Positions 23,501 to 36,934 of a stretch of 64,000 bases of DNA are shown here, in pieces. Numbering within the stretch: position 1 is the first letter of the stretch; every line of letters starts with the position of its first letter. The translations under genes and the position numbers were made by a program. A model generated the notes under the pieces. The model worked only from the letters and a program-made list of their open reading frames with translations. It was not told the DNA's origin and did no database searches. Location of the stretch: assembly GCF_000226115.1 (NCBI RefSeq), contig NC_016457.1, forward strand, positions 6,138,001-6,202,000, written 5' to 3'. The DNA comes from Thermothielavioides terrestris NRRL 8126 (Eukaryota > Ascomycota > Sordariomycetes > Sordariales > Chaetomiaceae).

Positions 23501-26500
23501 CTTGAGGGATGGGTCTTCGACCGACAGGAACCGGGTTCTCAAGATCGGTGAGCCAGCAATCACGGCCTTCCATGCGTCTTTCAACTTGTGCAGGTCAACA
23601 GTCGGTGCGAGCTCCAGGATGTCGTGGTTGAAGTAGCGTTGGAAATCCGATTCGATCATCTCGGTGATCATCGACTCTTGGAGAGGAGTCGCCGGGAGCA
23701 CGATGGCAGTTTCAGCAAGCTCGACCCGTCCGACCACATGTTGGCGCAGGGCAGAAGTGGCCTCGGAGATGGCGCTGGCCCTTGGACGTCCCCTTTTGTC
23801 AAGGCTTCCGATGTTGCTGCCGCGGGCGTCGAGATGTTGCACTATGTCTTGTATGGTCTGGCCTTGCATCAGCTCGCTGGGTTTGATCTCAATCCCACGT
23901 TTCCTGAGCCGCGCAGCAAGCTTGATGATGTCAATGCTGTCGAGGCCGAGGCCGAACAGCGGGGTCGTCTCGGTGACGGATTCTGGGTTGACGGCAGCAA
24001 GGGCAGCCATTTCGCTCCGAATGGCGAGAGCCTCCTCCGTCCATGTGAAGCCTGGCTCAGGGTGGCCGTTGACGGACAGGTGCCGGGTTTCCGGGAATCC
24101 GGTAGTATCACGGCTCTCTGCAATCGCGTGCCTGTCCATCTCCCCAGGTGATATCCTCTTCGGGGAGCACGCAATAGCATTGCCTGGATTCTCGGCCATG
24201 CTACCTAGTGCATGTTCCACCTGGTCCATCATGCTTGACAGCTCATTGGGTCCATACCTCTCCTGCCGTGCCACAAGTAGCAGGTGCAAGGAGTTGTCAG
24301 AATCCAGGGTAGCTTCCAACGCCAGCGGATAGTCAGGGTTGGGCTCCGACTCGACGACCTGCCACAAGCCTCTGTGTTGGGTCACAGATTGTTCCTCGCG
24401 CTGGAAGGAGAAGAGAGTGTCGAACAGGGGCTTGCCGCCTGAGCACCACCTCTGCACATCCCGTAGCGGGACATGCTGAAAGGCAAGGACGGCGGTGCTG
24501 TACTGGTGGCATTGACGTATCAGATCAGCCCATGTTGACCCTGCCTTCCCAGAAATACGAGCATGGAATGGTAGCGTGTTGAAGAGGGGACCCACGACCC
24601 TCTCGGCACCATCCAGCTCGATGTTGCGCCCCGAGACGATAATGCCGATTGTCGGGTCGGCGGCATGCTGCCGCGCCAGAACGCTAACCCAGGCAGCCTG
24701 CACCAACGCTTGATGGGTGACGGCAAGGGAGGCCCTCAGCTTGTCGAGACTCTCGAACCGGAGCGTTCGCCTGCTGACGGCTGCGGACGTGTTGGTGGAA
24801 TGGGTTGGGACAGGTTGGAAGGGGGTAGTGCCAGCAAGATGGTCTGCCCAGAATGACGCGGCACTGCGGAAGTCCTGCAACGGCCCGTGACACAAGGCTT
24901 CCAGAAAGGACGGCGCCGGGGGAGAGACGATGTTCTCCCGGGAACCACTGTCCATTGCGGTGTACTCGGCGGCAATCCGGTCCAAGAGCAATGCAAAACT
25001 GTTCGCGTCGTAGAGACCATGGAAAATGTGAACAACGAGGGTCCTTTCTTCCTTTCCGTTCATGAGCACAACCTCCCATGGTTGACCGACAACAACCCCC
25101 CAGTTCCGAGCAATCCAAGTCGTCTTCGTAGTTTGAACCACTTCCTCAGCACCCGTCTCGGTATCGAGCGACGTCTCCGACCAAGGGACGGCGAGCTTCC
25201 TCAGCGCAACTTGAACGAAGCCGTCGGTCGTGCTAACGAACTTGGTTCGGAGGATAGGCAGCCCGTCAACGGCTCGCTGGAATGCCGCGCGCAGTCTCTC
25301 AGGTGATACGCCTGGGTCGAGGATAAAGCGAAAGGTGTTGAAGTAGGCGTTCTCGTTTGCCGACCTCGAGATCATCCCCTGCTGCAGCGGCGAGCACGGC
25401 GCGATATACTCCACCTCGGCCGGTGTGATACCCAGTTCCCTGCAGACGTGCGACCGATGTTTGTGAGCACAGGCTTGCACGTACTGCCGTGCTGCCGCCA
25501 CCAAGTCCGGCCTGGAGGCCACGCGCTGCTCCTTCAGGGCGCGTGCCAAGTCTCGAATGAGGGGATGGCGCAGGATCAACGATGGGCTGGCTTGCGCGAA
25601 TCCCTCCTTTTTGAGGGCGCGGGAGAAGCGCAGGACTGAAACCGAGTCGATGCCTAACTCGAAGATGTTCGACTCCGCGGTGATCGAGCGGGCGTCAATG
25701 GCTTGCATCTTCGCGGCCACTTCGGAGACCTTCATTTCGATGGCGTCAAGGATCCCGTCGGACCTCCCGACAGCAGGTGACAAGGAGACCAGCTTGTCTT
25801 GCCCTAGGGACAGGAAGAACCGGCGCAGTTCCTTGAGCTCAGCCTTGTTGTTCGCCGACAGTGGGATGAACGGCAGCTGCAGCACGTAGGTCGGGACCAT
25901 GTACCCCGGCAGCCTGGAGCGGCAGGCATCTCTCGCACATTTGCAGAGCTCTTCCGCTTCCGGGCCCTCAACAAGTTGCAGCCGGTCGCCCTTCTCCGGA
26001 CGTGTCCGCTTGCCATCGGCCACGATGAACGAAACCAGGAAATCCTTCTGCTGCGCTTCGTTGCGCACCACGAGAGTGGCGACATCCTTGACCGAGGCAA
26101 CTCCTTTTCGGATGGCGTGGTTGATCTCGCCGATCTCGAGGCGCTGACCGCGGAGCTTGACCTGATCGTCGGCTCTCCCAAGAAAATCAAAACAGCCGTC
26201 GTGGAGAACGCGCACCAGGTCTCCGGTGCGGTAGACGCGCTCCCCGAAGCGCGCCAGGGTCGGGAACTTCTCGGACGTGAGACCGTCGCGCTTGAGATAG
26301 CCCTTGCCGACCAGCCGTCCGGAGACGCATAGCTCGCCCACGCCTCCTCGCAGGACCGGCTCCTCCGTTCCGGGCTTCAACACGTACGACCCAACGTTGA
26401 TGAACTGCCTGCCGATGTTGGACGCCCGGCCGGTCGTGGGCACCCGGGGATAGACAGTGACGCCGATGGTCGCCTCGGTGGGGCCGTAGAAATTGTAGAT

Positions 26501-29500
26501 GACCCTCTTGGAGCCCCAGGCGTCCAGGATCTCCTGCTTGAGCGACTCGCCGCCGGTGATGAAGACGCCCCTGCAGAGACTGGGAACGTCATCCGGATGC
26601 AGCAATCTGGCGAGGCTGGGCGTCAGGTCGATGTGGGTAATGTCCAGGCGGGAGATGGTGCCTGCGAGGTCTTCGAGGATCAAATCGCGAGGGGCGGCCA
26701 CCAGAGTGATGCCCACGGACCAGCTCCAATACTGCTCCAGGACGGACACGTCGAAGTGTAGTGACGCGAACTGCAACCACTTCGAGTCCGCACTCCAATG
26801 GCCCGCAAAGATGTGTTGGAAGGCAAGCATGCACTGGACTGCGTTGTCGTGTGTGATCTGGCACCCCTTGGGTGTTCCCGTGGTTCCCGAGGTGTAGAGG
26901 CAGTAGCAGACATCGACAGGTTCCAGTGGCCGAGTGAGCGTCGGAGCATCCGCGTCGCAAGCCTCCAAGAGTGTTGCGTCAACGCCGACAACAGGTACCG
27001 AGACCCTAAAGGGGAGGCTGTCCTCCTTCGCCTTGGTGGTGACCAGAACTGAGGCGTTGGAATCTTGGAGGATGAACTCGTTCCTCGACTTGGGGGCTCC
27101 TGGGTCCAAAGCGACAAAGGCACAGCCGGCCTTGAGGATGCCCAGGATGCAGAAATAGGCCTCAGGGCACTTGTCAAAGTAGACGGCAACGACAGCCCCA
27201 GTTTCAACGAGGGGTTGCAAAATGCGAGCCACCCTGTTCCCACTTTCGTTGAGCTCCTTGTACGTCCACATTCGCCCGACGGGGGCTTCGCCTTCGAAGC
27301 TGCTCACGAAATGGAGCGCAATAGCATGAGGTGTCTTGTGCGCCTGGACTTCCACGAACTGATGAAGGAACTTCGTTTTGGTCGGTATCTCCGGCGTTTC
27401 AGGCGGGAGGACCGAGAAGAGGTCAGGGCGGGATGTGAAAAGGTCTGATTCACGGCCGCGGGGCTCAAGCGCGAGATGTTGGACTGCGGCGTCGAATTGC
27501 TGAAGCAGGAGAAGCCCCTGCTCCTTGTCCAGCACATCGCTAAAGAAGGTGATTCGGTACCCGAGCTGACCATCCTTCCCGGGCTCGACTTCAACCGACA
27601 CAGGGTACTCGGCGCTGGCGCTTTCGTGCGTCACCCTCCATGGCCTGTTCACCGGCGTGCCGTGATCGAGCTTTTGGTACACCAGCAGAGTGTCAAAGAG
27701 CTTTGCATCCGGACACTTGAGCCACCGTTGTATGCGCGTGAGAGATTGGTGTTGTTGTGAGAAGAGCCCGGCATTGTACTCCAGCATCTGCGTCAGCAGG
27801 ATGCGGTTAGAGTCGTTGTTAGCTGATATCACAGGCAAGGTGGTGATGCAGGGGAAGACGGCGTTCCGAGTGGTTTCTGTGTTTCGACCGGACAAAACGA
27901 CTCCAAAGACAACAGCGTCTTCGCCGAGATAAGCCGACAGGACCCGTGTCCAAGCTGCTTGCAGGATCACTTGAACAGTGTATCCAGAGTTCGATGCAGC
28001 CCGTTCGAGGTCGGCCAAGGAAATGCTACTCGTACTCGACTCGGCCAGGATACCGCGTGACGGCTGCCGCAGGGAGGTCATAACGGGGAAGCCGTTGATG
28101 ACGACGCCCTCTGCGTGCTTCTTCCAGAATTCTGCGGAGCTTTCGGCTGCTGTGGAGACCTGGCCTAGAATGTCCCCAACCACTTCCTCAGTCGCAGGCG
28201 CTGGAGAGAGTGTCAAGCCGGCCGCTGCCTTTGATAAGTCGTTCAGAACCACCTGCAGGGAGTGGGCATCGTAGATGACGTGATGGATAGCCAGGTGCAT
28301 CGTTAGTTGCCTTTCTCCATGAGCGATGACGACGGACCACGGCGGCGAATCAGGCTTCTCAGCCGCTGTCCGGCAAGCCTGTGCACGCCAAGCTTCGAGA
28401 TCGAACGTGCCGCCCATCTCTTCAGGAATGATGGCCAGCCCTGGACTGATCTTGGCCGGTTGGTACTGCACGAGAGCAAACTCGCAATCGTCGTGTTCTA
28501 CCGGCACGATTGTTGTTCGCAGGATTGGATGCGCGACCACCACAGCCTTCCACGCGTCCTCCAGGGCTGCTGCGCTTATGCCATCTGCCAGCTCAAAATC
28601 GATGTGATTGAAGTAGTCGCGGCCGCCCGACCTGATGAACTGCGCCATCATGGATGACTGCAGCGGAGTGCAGGGAATCACAGCCTCGACAGCTTCCAGG
28701 TTTATCCCCTGGGCCAAGACCTGTGAGAGGACCTGAGCCTGGAATTTGGCGACGTCGTACGCTACTTTGGCACGCAAGCGATGAGAACCGGTGTCAATGA
28801 GTCGGGCAAGTTTTTCACAGGTGGGGTGCTCGATGACATCGCTCGCAGCAACTCGAAGACCGACCTCTCGGAGCATGGAGGCAATCCGTACCGCACTGAT
28901 GCTGTCCAAGCCGAGTTGGTACATCGTTGTGTGCCGCCGGATCTGCTCCGGCTGGTATGATGAGAGTGTAGCAAAAGCTGTCCGAATAGATTGCTCCGTG
29001 GGAGTCCAGGCCTCGCTGTCGCTGTCAGGGGCCTCAGGTGCAGCAGTGTTGCCATCCAGGCGGGGTAGATGCACCAAGTTCAACCTCTCAGCAAGCCCTT
29101 GAGGAAGGTCTTCACGGCCTGCGTGGGAGCCCGGAAACCGAAGGCAGTTTTGGATGGCATCACGAAATAAGTCTAACACGAGATCGACAATCCCGGTGGG
29201 AAGTGGTTGACTGCATCAGGAGTCAGCGACGGTCTGCTGGACTACGAGCCAAAAGACGAACCTTGGTAAGGTGTGAATTTTGATGCTAAGTTGGTCTATG
29301 TGGGTATCAGGTACAACTTCACAGACGAGCGGAAGCTAGCACAGCACTGTCAGCGGCCTGTCCAGCGGTTGCCAATGATTCGAGGCATACTTACATCCAT
29401 CTCTCCGTCGTCCTTCTCGAGGGACCAAAGAGATTGATCGAGAGCCCGAGGTGGCTGTTGCAAGAGCAACAGAGTATCGAAGTAACGCCGGCCGCCACGC

Positions 29501-32500
29501 TGCTGGATGCGTCGGAGGGGAGTGAACTGGTATGCCATGAGCTCGATGTTCAGACTTTGAAACGCCTTCATCAAGTCGAGGTTCCGCCGGCAGCCCGAGA
29601 GGTCCATGCGGATTGGAATCGTGTTGAAGCATGGTGCCACAAGCTGGTCGATGCCCTCCACTGGCACGGACCGGCCATTGACAACGCTCCCAAAGCAGAC
29701 ATCGTCCGTTTGGAAGAGACGCCCAAGAGCGGTTGCCCACGCCGATTGGCAAAGCCCGAGCAATGAAACACCGAGCTCCTTCAGTCGAGTTCTGATTTGC
29801 GACAGCGGAATTCCCAACTCCGAGCTCGACGCCCGAGACGCCGCCTCGGCAAGATCAGAATGCAAGTTGGTCACCAGTTTCGGCTCGTACCCTGCCAGAT
29901 GTTGGGACCAGAACTGGTCGGTAGACGCCGGCAAGTCCATAGACTGGAGAAGAAAATGCTCGTAAGACGGAGGCGGCGGCAGCGAGAAACCATTCACATG
30001 CTGTTCGACTTCAAACAAGAGCCGCTCGATCGCCACGCCGTCATAGAGGGCATGGTGGCACACGAAGGACAGGTAAACAGCTTCGCTTTCTGCAATGACG
30101 GCGAACGAGACGGCGGGCTCGAGCGAATCGAGTGCCTCGGGCACACCTTGAGCGTGCCGGGAGATGCACTCCTCGATGCCGGAGGAGGAGGAGGCATCAA
30201 TATCGTGCCAGGCAGGCTGCCATTGTGCGAGCACAACCTGCAGGATCGGCCATGCCGCGTCGTCCGAGGTCACGAAGCACGTGCGCAGTATGTCGTGGCG
30301 GGCGCACATGGCGTTCCACGCTTGCTTTAGCCTCGCCAAGTCTCCGTTGACGCGGAAGAGCATGCGATTGAGGTACCGGCCCTTGCCGGAAGAAGTCGCC
30401 AGCATTGCTTCCTGCAAGGGCGTGCAGGGCAAGATCGAGGTGAAGGTTTTCCCGAGCATCTCCAGCCGTTGACGGAGTTTCTCAACAAGGGTCTTTGGCA
30501 ACAAATCTGTGACCGCTTGGAACTTGCCAGGTTCTGAGATGCCCACATTGGGAATCATCCGTGCGAGTTTGGCGATGCTTGGGTTCTGGAGGATGAGTGA
30601 GATGGGGAACCGCCTGCCAAGCCCCATCTGAAGCTGTCTGGCTAACTCGATAGCCGAGATTGAATCCAGCCCCAGGGCGGTTAAGGGCGTCCATCTCCGG
30701 ACATCCTTCTGGCCGACATGCAGAGCCCGTGATACCGCTTCGGCAATCTGCGTTTCGACGGGGGACCATTCTCCGTCATCTGTGATTAACTCGGCGCCGT
30801 GGCTGAGGATTGCTAGGGAATCATTCCCCAGTTGCTTGAAAACCTGCGTCAGGCGGGCCCTGTCCAACTTGCCCGAGGCTGTCATCGGAAGAGAGGAGAT
30901 AGGCACGATGGTCGAAGGGACCATGTAAGCCGGGAGCTGAGAATCGAGGGAGCGATACAACGCCCGGACATCTTCGATGAGCTCTTCGTTGAGATCGAGT
31001 ACCTTAAACTCGGTCGACTGCCGTTGCTTTGGCACTAGAAATGAGATGATCTGGCCTTGTGAAAGCTCATCCCTGTGAAGAAACAAGCTGGCGCAATCAA
31101 TTGCATGCTCGGACTGTCTGATGGCCTCGGTGATTTCGCTGAGCTCGACGCGTTGCCCTCGGATTTTGACCTGCTCATCCACCCGGCCAGCGAAAATCAG
31201 TGAACCGTCGGGGAGCATGCGTCCGAGGTCTCCGGACCGGTAGACTCGGCCGAGGGTCGGATGGTGGATAAACTTCGCTGCGGTCAGCTCCTCCATGTTG
31301 AGATACCCCTGAGCCACCTGGTCCCCACCAAAGCACAACTCTCCCAGGCAACCGAAAGGAACGGGCTGCATGCCATCCCTTTCCAGGATGAAAGCCGAGG
31401 TATTGTCGAATGTCCAGCCAAGATGCTGAATGGTCTGATCGGCGTCCATTCTCTTGACGCTGCAGATATTGGTCGTCTCCGACGGCCCATAGCCCTGATA
31501 GAGCTTGCCGGCCCACTTCCGAGCAACAGCTTCGGTCATAGCCTCGCCGGCAGTGACGAGGAACTCGACGTGGGGAACTTTCGCCGGGTCAACCAGGGAG
31601 GCCACCGTCGGCGTCATGCTGAGGTGAGTGACTCCGAGTTTGCGAATTGCCCTCTCCAGGTCCTCGAAGAGCGTATCGTTTGTGGCGGAGCAGAGGCACA
31701 TGCCCTGGCTCCAGGCGAAGAAAATCTCGAACACGGAGACGTCGAAGGCTTGTGAGCAGGACTGCAGCAACCTGGAGTCGTGCTTGACCGGGTAGATCCG
31801 TGAGAGGACATCGAGGTTGCTCATCATGTTGCGCTGCGTGACGCAGACGCCCTTGGGCACGCCGGTACTGCCAGAGGTGTAGATAATGTAGGCCAGTCGG
31901 TCGGGGTTGGGTTTCGGCTTGATGCTTAAAGCTGGGAGCGCGTGGATATTGAGCTGCTGAACGTCGATGAAAATGCATCCCACCCGCTCCTCCAACGTTT
32001 CTTTCGCCGCGGTGTCAACGAGGCAGAACCGGACTTCTGCATGCCGGAGCATCGTTTCGATCCGAGCAACCGGAGTGCTTGGTAAAAGCGGGAGGTACGC
32101 GGCCCCAGCCTTCAAGGTTGCCAAGATGCTGGTATACAGCCGAACTGATTTCTCCATGATGATAGCAACGACCTCCCCCTCCCGGACACCCAGTTGACCG
32201 AGATGCCAGCCGATCCGGTCGGCAGTGCTGTTGAGCTCGGCAAATGTAATGGTGGTTGTCGTGGTAGTGTCGTCCGAGATCCGGTCCGCGAAGCACACCG
32301 CATCCTTGTCAGGGGACGCGGCGGCCACCTGCTCGACTGCCCGTGCGAGGTCCGAAACGCCGGAGAACGTCGTGGGATGGGGGTTGAAGATGGAAAGGAA
32401 CTGTTGAGGGAAGGCTCCGAGCATTGAACCAAGTTCGGAATTCAAATTGTCTAAGATGTAGCGTACCAGAGGCTCGATTGAATCTGCCATGATTTGTACA

Positions 32501-35500
32501 ACGCTCTCTGGGAAGACGTTCGCGTGGAAAGTGAATCGACACCGAAGGTCCTCCTCACGTGGCTCGACTTCGACCAGGAGTTTTGTCTCCAGGTAATCTC
32601 GCTGGGCAACAAGTCTGACGGTATTGTCGCTCTGATCCCTGCTGTACAGAGACTCTTGGTAAATGAAGAGAACATCGTAGACTGCCTGCGCTGGACGAAT
32701 CCCCGCTGAGCGTTTGATCTCGGACAGGGGCAGAACACTGGCTGCAAGAGCTGCTCTGTTCCCTGCGTGGACGCTGAGAAGGAGGTCCTTGATGGTCCGC
32801 ATCTGAGAAAGATCAGTCCGGAGAGGCACGGCAGCAATGCATGGCCCAAGAATGCCCTCAATGTGCGAGATCGGTAACGACCTTCCGGACTGGATGGAGC
32901 CGACAACCACGTCCTGGCTGCCGAGCATGGAAGCCCAAAGCCAAACGAGTGCGGCCTGAAAAACCGTCTGGGGTCCACAGTCGATTTGTTGTAGAGCAGC
33001 CTTGACGGCTCGGGGATTGATCTTCAGAGGCGCCGTGGTTGACAGGACGACGGAGGAATGTGTGACCTCCGGGTTGAGAACAGGCAATGCTGCCGGCTGG
33101 TAGCCAAGGAGGGTTCCGGCCCAGAACTCTCGTGCAGCATCACAACTGTCCCTGAACGCCATGGAGGAATAAAAAGCGGCGACCTCGCGAAATTGGGCGC
33201 GATGTGGCGGCTCCTCGCCGCGGACGAGCTGGCCCAGGTCCAGGAGCATCAGGTCCAGAGACCAGCCGTCGTACACAGCATGATGGAGCTGAACGACAAC
33301 AGTCGTTCCGCTTGCTTCTGCAATTGGGTCTACCAGGACTCGAAAGGGGCGAAGGAAATCTGAGTCGTCCTGCATTTTGAACTCGTTCACCCTGCAGCGG
33401 GTGGTGGAGAAGTTTGACTGGGCAAATGCCTCGAAGATAACCTGCAGGAACTGTCCCTTGTGGTGCACGAAGCCGGTGCGCAAAATCTCGTTGGCTTTTG
33501 CGAGCTGCGAAAAACAGCGCCGGATACTTTCAGTTGTGTGAGAGCCAGCGAAGTGCAGCTCGACCCAGTTGCAGTACGCCTGCGGCTCGGCCATGGTCTC
33601 GGCGAGCATAGACGCTTGTAGGGGAGTGCAGGGAATGACACACTCGATACGTTGAGCGTATGCTGAAAGAGCTGGGTGACTCGCCACGATATCTGAGACG
33701 TCGAAGTCCAGAGAATCCGTTAGCTGGTGTATCGGCTCCAAGACCCGAGCCTCACTGGCTGAGCGTAGCCGAGAACGCAAGCCGGAGATCGTTCGAGCTT
33801 CCAAGAGCTCTACAACGCTAACGGGGAATCCCGCGTCCCTGAGAGCCGACGCGAGTTTGATAGCGCTGAGTGAGTCCAGACCGCAGCTGGAAAGCTCCTG
33901 GTGCGGGTTGACTGTCACTCCCAGGCATTCGCTGGAGAGGTCGCAAAGTCGTTGTTCGAGGTCGTCCTTGTAGCTAACGGTCTGTGGCAATCCAGGTCCG
34001 CGGGCTCGATACTCAGCGACCAGGCGTTTTCGATCGATCTTTCCGGATGCCAGACGCGGAAACTCCTCGACTACCACGATATCACCAGGAAGCATGAACC
34101 CCGGAAGCCAACGTCTGCATGAGTCCATGATGGACGCAGAGATATCCCCTTCCCCGGCCTCGTCCACGGCACAGAAGAGCACGAGCGTTGCCTCCGTCAC
34201 GGCAGCCACGGCACTGTGACAACCCTCGGTCCTCAGGGCAGCGTGCTCGACCTCGCCCAGCTCCATCCGTTGGCCCCGGAGCTTGACTTGACCGTCAGCA
34301 ATGCGGCCCAGACACTCCAGGGTTCCGTCCGGGAGCATCCTGGCTTTGTCGCCCGTCCGGTACAGGCGGCCATACGGGCTGTCGATGAAGGCTGCACCGG
34401 TCTGTTCGGGCCGGTTCAGATAGCCGTCGGCCAATTGATAACCTCCGACAGCCAGCTCGCCAATCTCTCCGCGAGGCAAAACCTTGAGTTCGTGACCGGC
34501 ATTGCCATCCTCCGGAATCGCCAGGATAAACGCCGAGACGGTATCAAGTGGAATGCCGATGTTGCCAACAGGCGAGTCGCGGGCGAAGGCAGGCTGCAGG
34601 GTGCAGTGGATGGCTGCCTCGGTCGGGCCGTACATTCCCCAGAGCATGCTTGGTCTCTCGTCGTCGCCGCCGCCGCCAAATTCTTCAATGACCGGTTGCG
34701 TCAGCATCTCCCCGATGGTGAGCAGCAACCGCAGACCGGGGGCATTCTCGCGCTTGCGGAGCAGACTTCCAGCCACGCTCGGCGTCAGCTCGCACGCGTC
34801 CACCTCCATCTGGCGGATCACCGCCGGCAGGTCGTTGAGCAATGCGGAGCGGGCGCAGCTCACGAGCGTGCTGCCCCTGAACAAGGTGAAGAAGATCTCG
34901 AATACCGAGACGTCGAAGGTCGGGGCGGCGAACTGCAGGAACCGCGAGAACGGGGGGATGTGGCGGTCGTGGGCGAGCAGGCTTTGGGTGGCGGCGTCGT
35001 GCGATATCCCCACGCCTTTCGGCGTCCCGGTCGAACCGGACGTGTACATGACGTATGCCAGATCGGTCGGTTTGGGTTCTCTGTGCTTCGTCGCCATTGC
35101 CGGCGGCTCCTCCAGCGGTTCGCTGTCGATGATCAACAAACTTCGGCCATCCGCGGGGAGCCTCGCCGCGAACTCAGAGGTGGTAATGACGACTTTCGCG
35201 GACACATCATCCAGGATGAACTTGGCCCGTTCGAGGGGCACATCCAAGTTCATGGGGCAAAAGGCCCCGCCGGCTTTCAGGATGGCCAGCAGCGTGATGT
35301 AAAGCCCTGGGCCTTGCGGCACAAGCACCGGCACGACAAACAGTCCCGAGTCTTCCTGCAGCCCAGCAAGAGCCGAGATCCTGAGTGCCAGAGCCTCGGA
35401 CGCACGATGAAGCTCGGCGTATGAGAGCTGGACTCGCTCGCCGCCTGGCGCCAGGAAGTCGATGGCAGGGTGTTTCGCTTGCGGGTTGTGTTGAACGAGC

Positions 35501-35601
35501 ATGTGAAGCAGGCCGGGCCCCTGGAGTCGTGTCGCCGGATAGTTGACGATGGACAAAGCGCCATCCGTTCCAGGGGCTGCACTCTGCATGATGCTGCCCA
35601 T
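20586..35601 (-). CDS. sidC: Ferrichrome-type siderophore NRPS (SidC-like), 4,950 aa
   Basis: Four exons: 35601-29395, 29335-29262, 29210-20777 and 20723-20586. Introns are 59, 51 and 53 bp, all GT-AG with CTGAC branch points. The 74-bp second exon (LPLVCEVVPD...) completes the second C domain. The last exon ends with VEGEAMTIGVFG and stop at 20586. Domains by approximate residue of their core motif: A1 183 (TSGSTGTPKG), T1 576, C1 774 (HHAVYDG), A2 1238, T2 1645, C2 1851 (HHALYDG), T3 2195, C3 2405 (HHVIYDA), A3 2867 (TSGTTGTPKG), T4 3281, C4 3489 (FHGLYDA), T5 3849, C5 4062 (AHALYDG), T6 4411, C6 4616 (HHALYDA). All six T domains keep their Ser in (G)LDS or IDS. There is no thioesterase; in this family the terminal T-C units repeat and cyclise. 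Size and adjacency to sidA indicate ferricrocin/ferrichrome synthesis from Gly/Ser and N5-acyl-N5-hydroxyornithine. Substrate specificity was not derived. Confidence 0.93.
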
Positions 35602-36934
35602 TTTTAAGACTTGGAAAAGAAGGGAACGTGTCAGTTGGTGTGACCTCTGTTGGGTTGTGTGGATTCTAGGAACTCGCCCAACTCACTGTTAGAGACCTAG
35701 CGTCACTCCCTCTCTCTGTCTTCGCATCCCCTAACAACCATCAACTTGAATTTGATCTCCTTGCCAGCTGATGGGCGTTTCTGCATGCTCCTGGTGCCCA
35801 GCCCGCGAGGATGGAAGGGCAGCTTAACACTCAAAAACACCGCCCTTATTTGGTGAAAGGGGATGGCAAAGCAAGTTAGGGGAAAGTGATTTGTTTCTCG
35901 TTGCTGGTATTTGGTCAGCTAAGTGGGTTTGGAGGCGAGCAGAGTATTGTCTGATACTCAGAGGTGAAGGCTGTACATACACCTTGGAAGTCATTTGTAG
36001 GTTTGGTATCAGGGGGAGTGCGTGACCTCAGGTACCCCGAGACGGGCAGCTGAGCATGCTTTTGCTTTTGCTCCAGTTAGTGTCTGTAAGCTCGCCCAAG
36101 TCCCGCTCTGTGCAGACTGGAAGCTGCCCCCACTTTTAGGCATGAGAATTGGATGTCCGGATATGAGCTTGACTGTGGCTGGCTCTGCGTGGGAAGCGCA
36201 AAATTTAAGGTGGGCAGCAGTCGTGGGGAGTCGGAAACAGAATGCGTAGAATGGAGGTGCCTGCCAACAATACGTCGTGAGCCAGGGGCCCATGGCCTAG
36301 TTTCGAATCTACATGCGGACCGTAGAGGTACCCGGTGCCCACTGCCTGGTCATAACATTAGCTTAAGCTCGAATATCCTCACTGGGACATACCGGAAGAG
36401 ATCGGGCAAGCGACGTCGAATCCCGGAGCTCTCACCCCTCAGTCAAGACTTGAGCGAAGCTTGGCGGTCAACCGCCCCTCTCCAAATCCAACCCATCGTT
36501 AGTCATAGCGTGACGTTGTTGCTCTGAGAGGGCATATGCACCCCCATCCTCGCCCATCCTACGGCTCGGTCATCGAGGGGAAATCTCGGCCGAAGGGGCC
36601 AAAGAAGGGTGGGCCACACCACATCCGATCTTCGGCCTAAGCCGCTTCAAGCGGGTTGCAGCGGGAGGCTTGTGGAGTTTGGACGAAACCTCCGCCACCC
36701 CCACACTGAAGCTGGTGTGGGCTTACGGGATTCACAAAGCACATGTCTACAACCCCACTCACTCACAGGTTTGTGTGGCCTCCATGATGCAGTAAATTTA
36801 CACTAGGTAGTTATTGCTGCTGTTTTACGAAGTGCGCAGCTGCGGCGCGAAGACCAAACATGGCTTTTTAGAGATGCATCCGGACGCTGTTTGCGAGAAG
36901 AGAGCAAAGCCTCATGCTACATGCGGTTCCACAA
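35602..36934. promoter_or_regulatory. sidC promoter / sidA 3' flank
   Basis: This 1.3 kb separates the end of sidA from the sidC start, both on the minus strand. No gene is supported. GATA cores occur (TGATAC at about 35952, and its complement near 36007) but no full ATCWGATAA match. A CT-rich stretch at 35705-35725 and a C-rich run near 35730 lie within 130 bp of the sidC ATG. Confidence 0.55.

Noticed and set aside
34216..35424. 402-residue plus-strand frame inside the NRPS gene
   Set aside because: It lies wholly antisense to the A1 domain, whose core motifs are intact on the minus strand.
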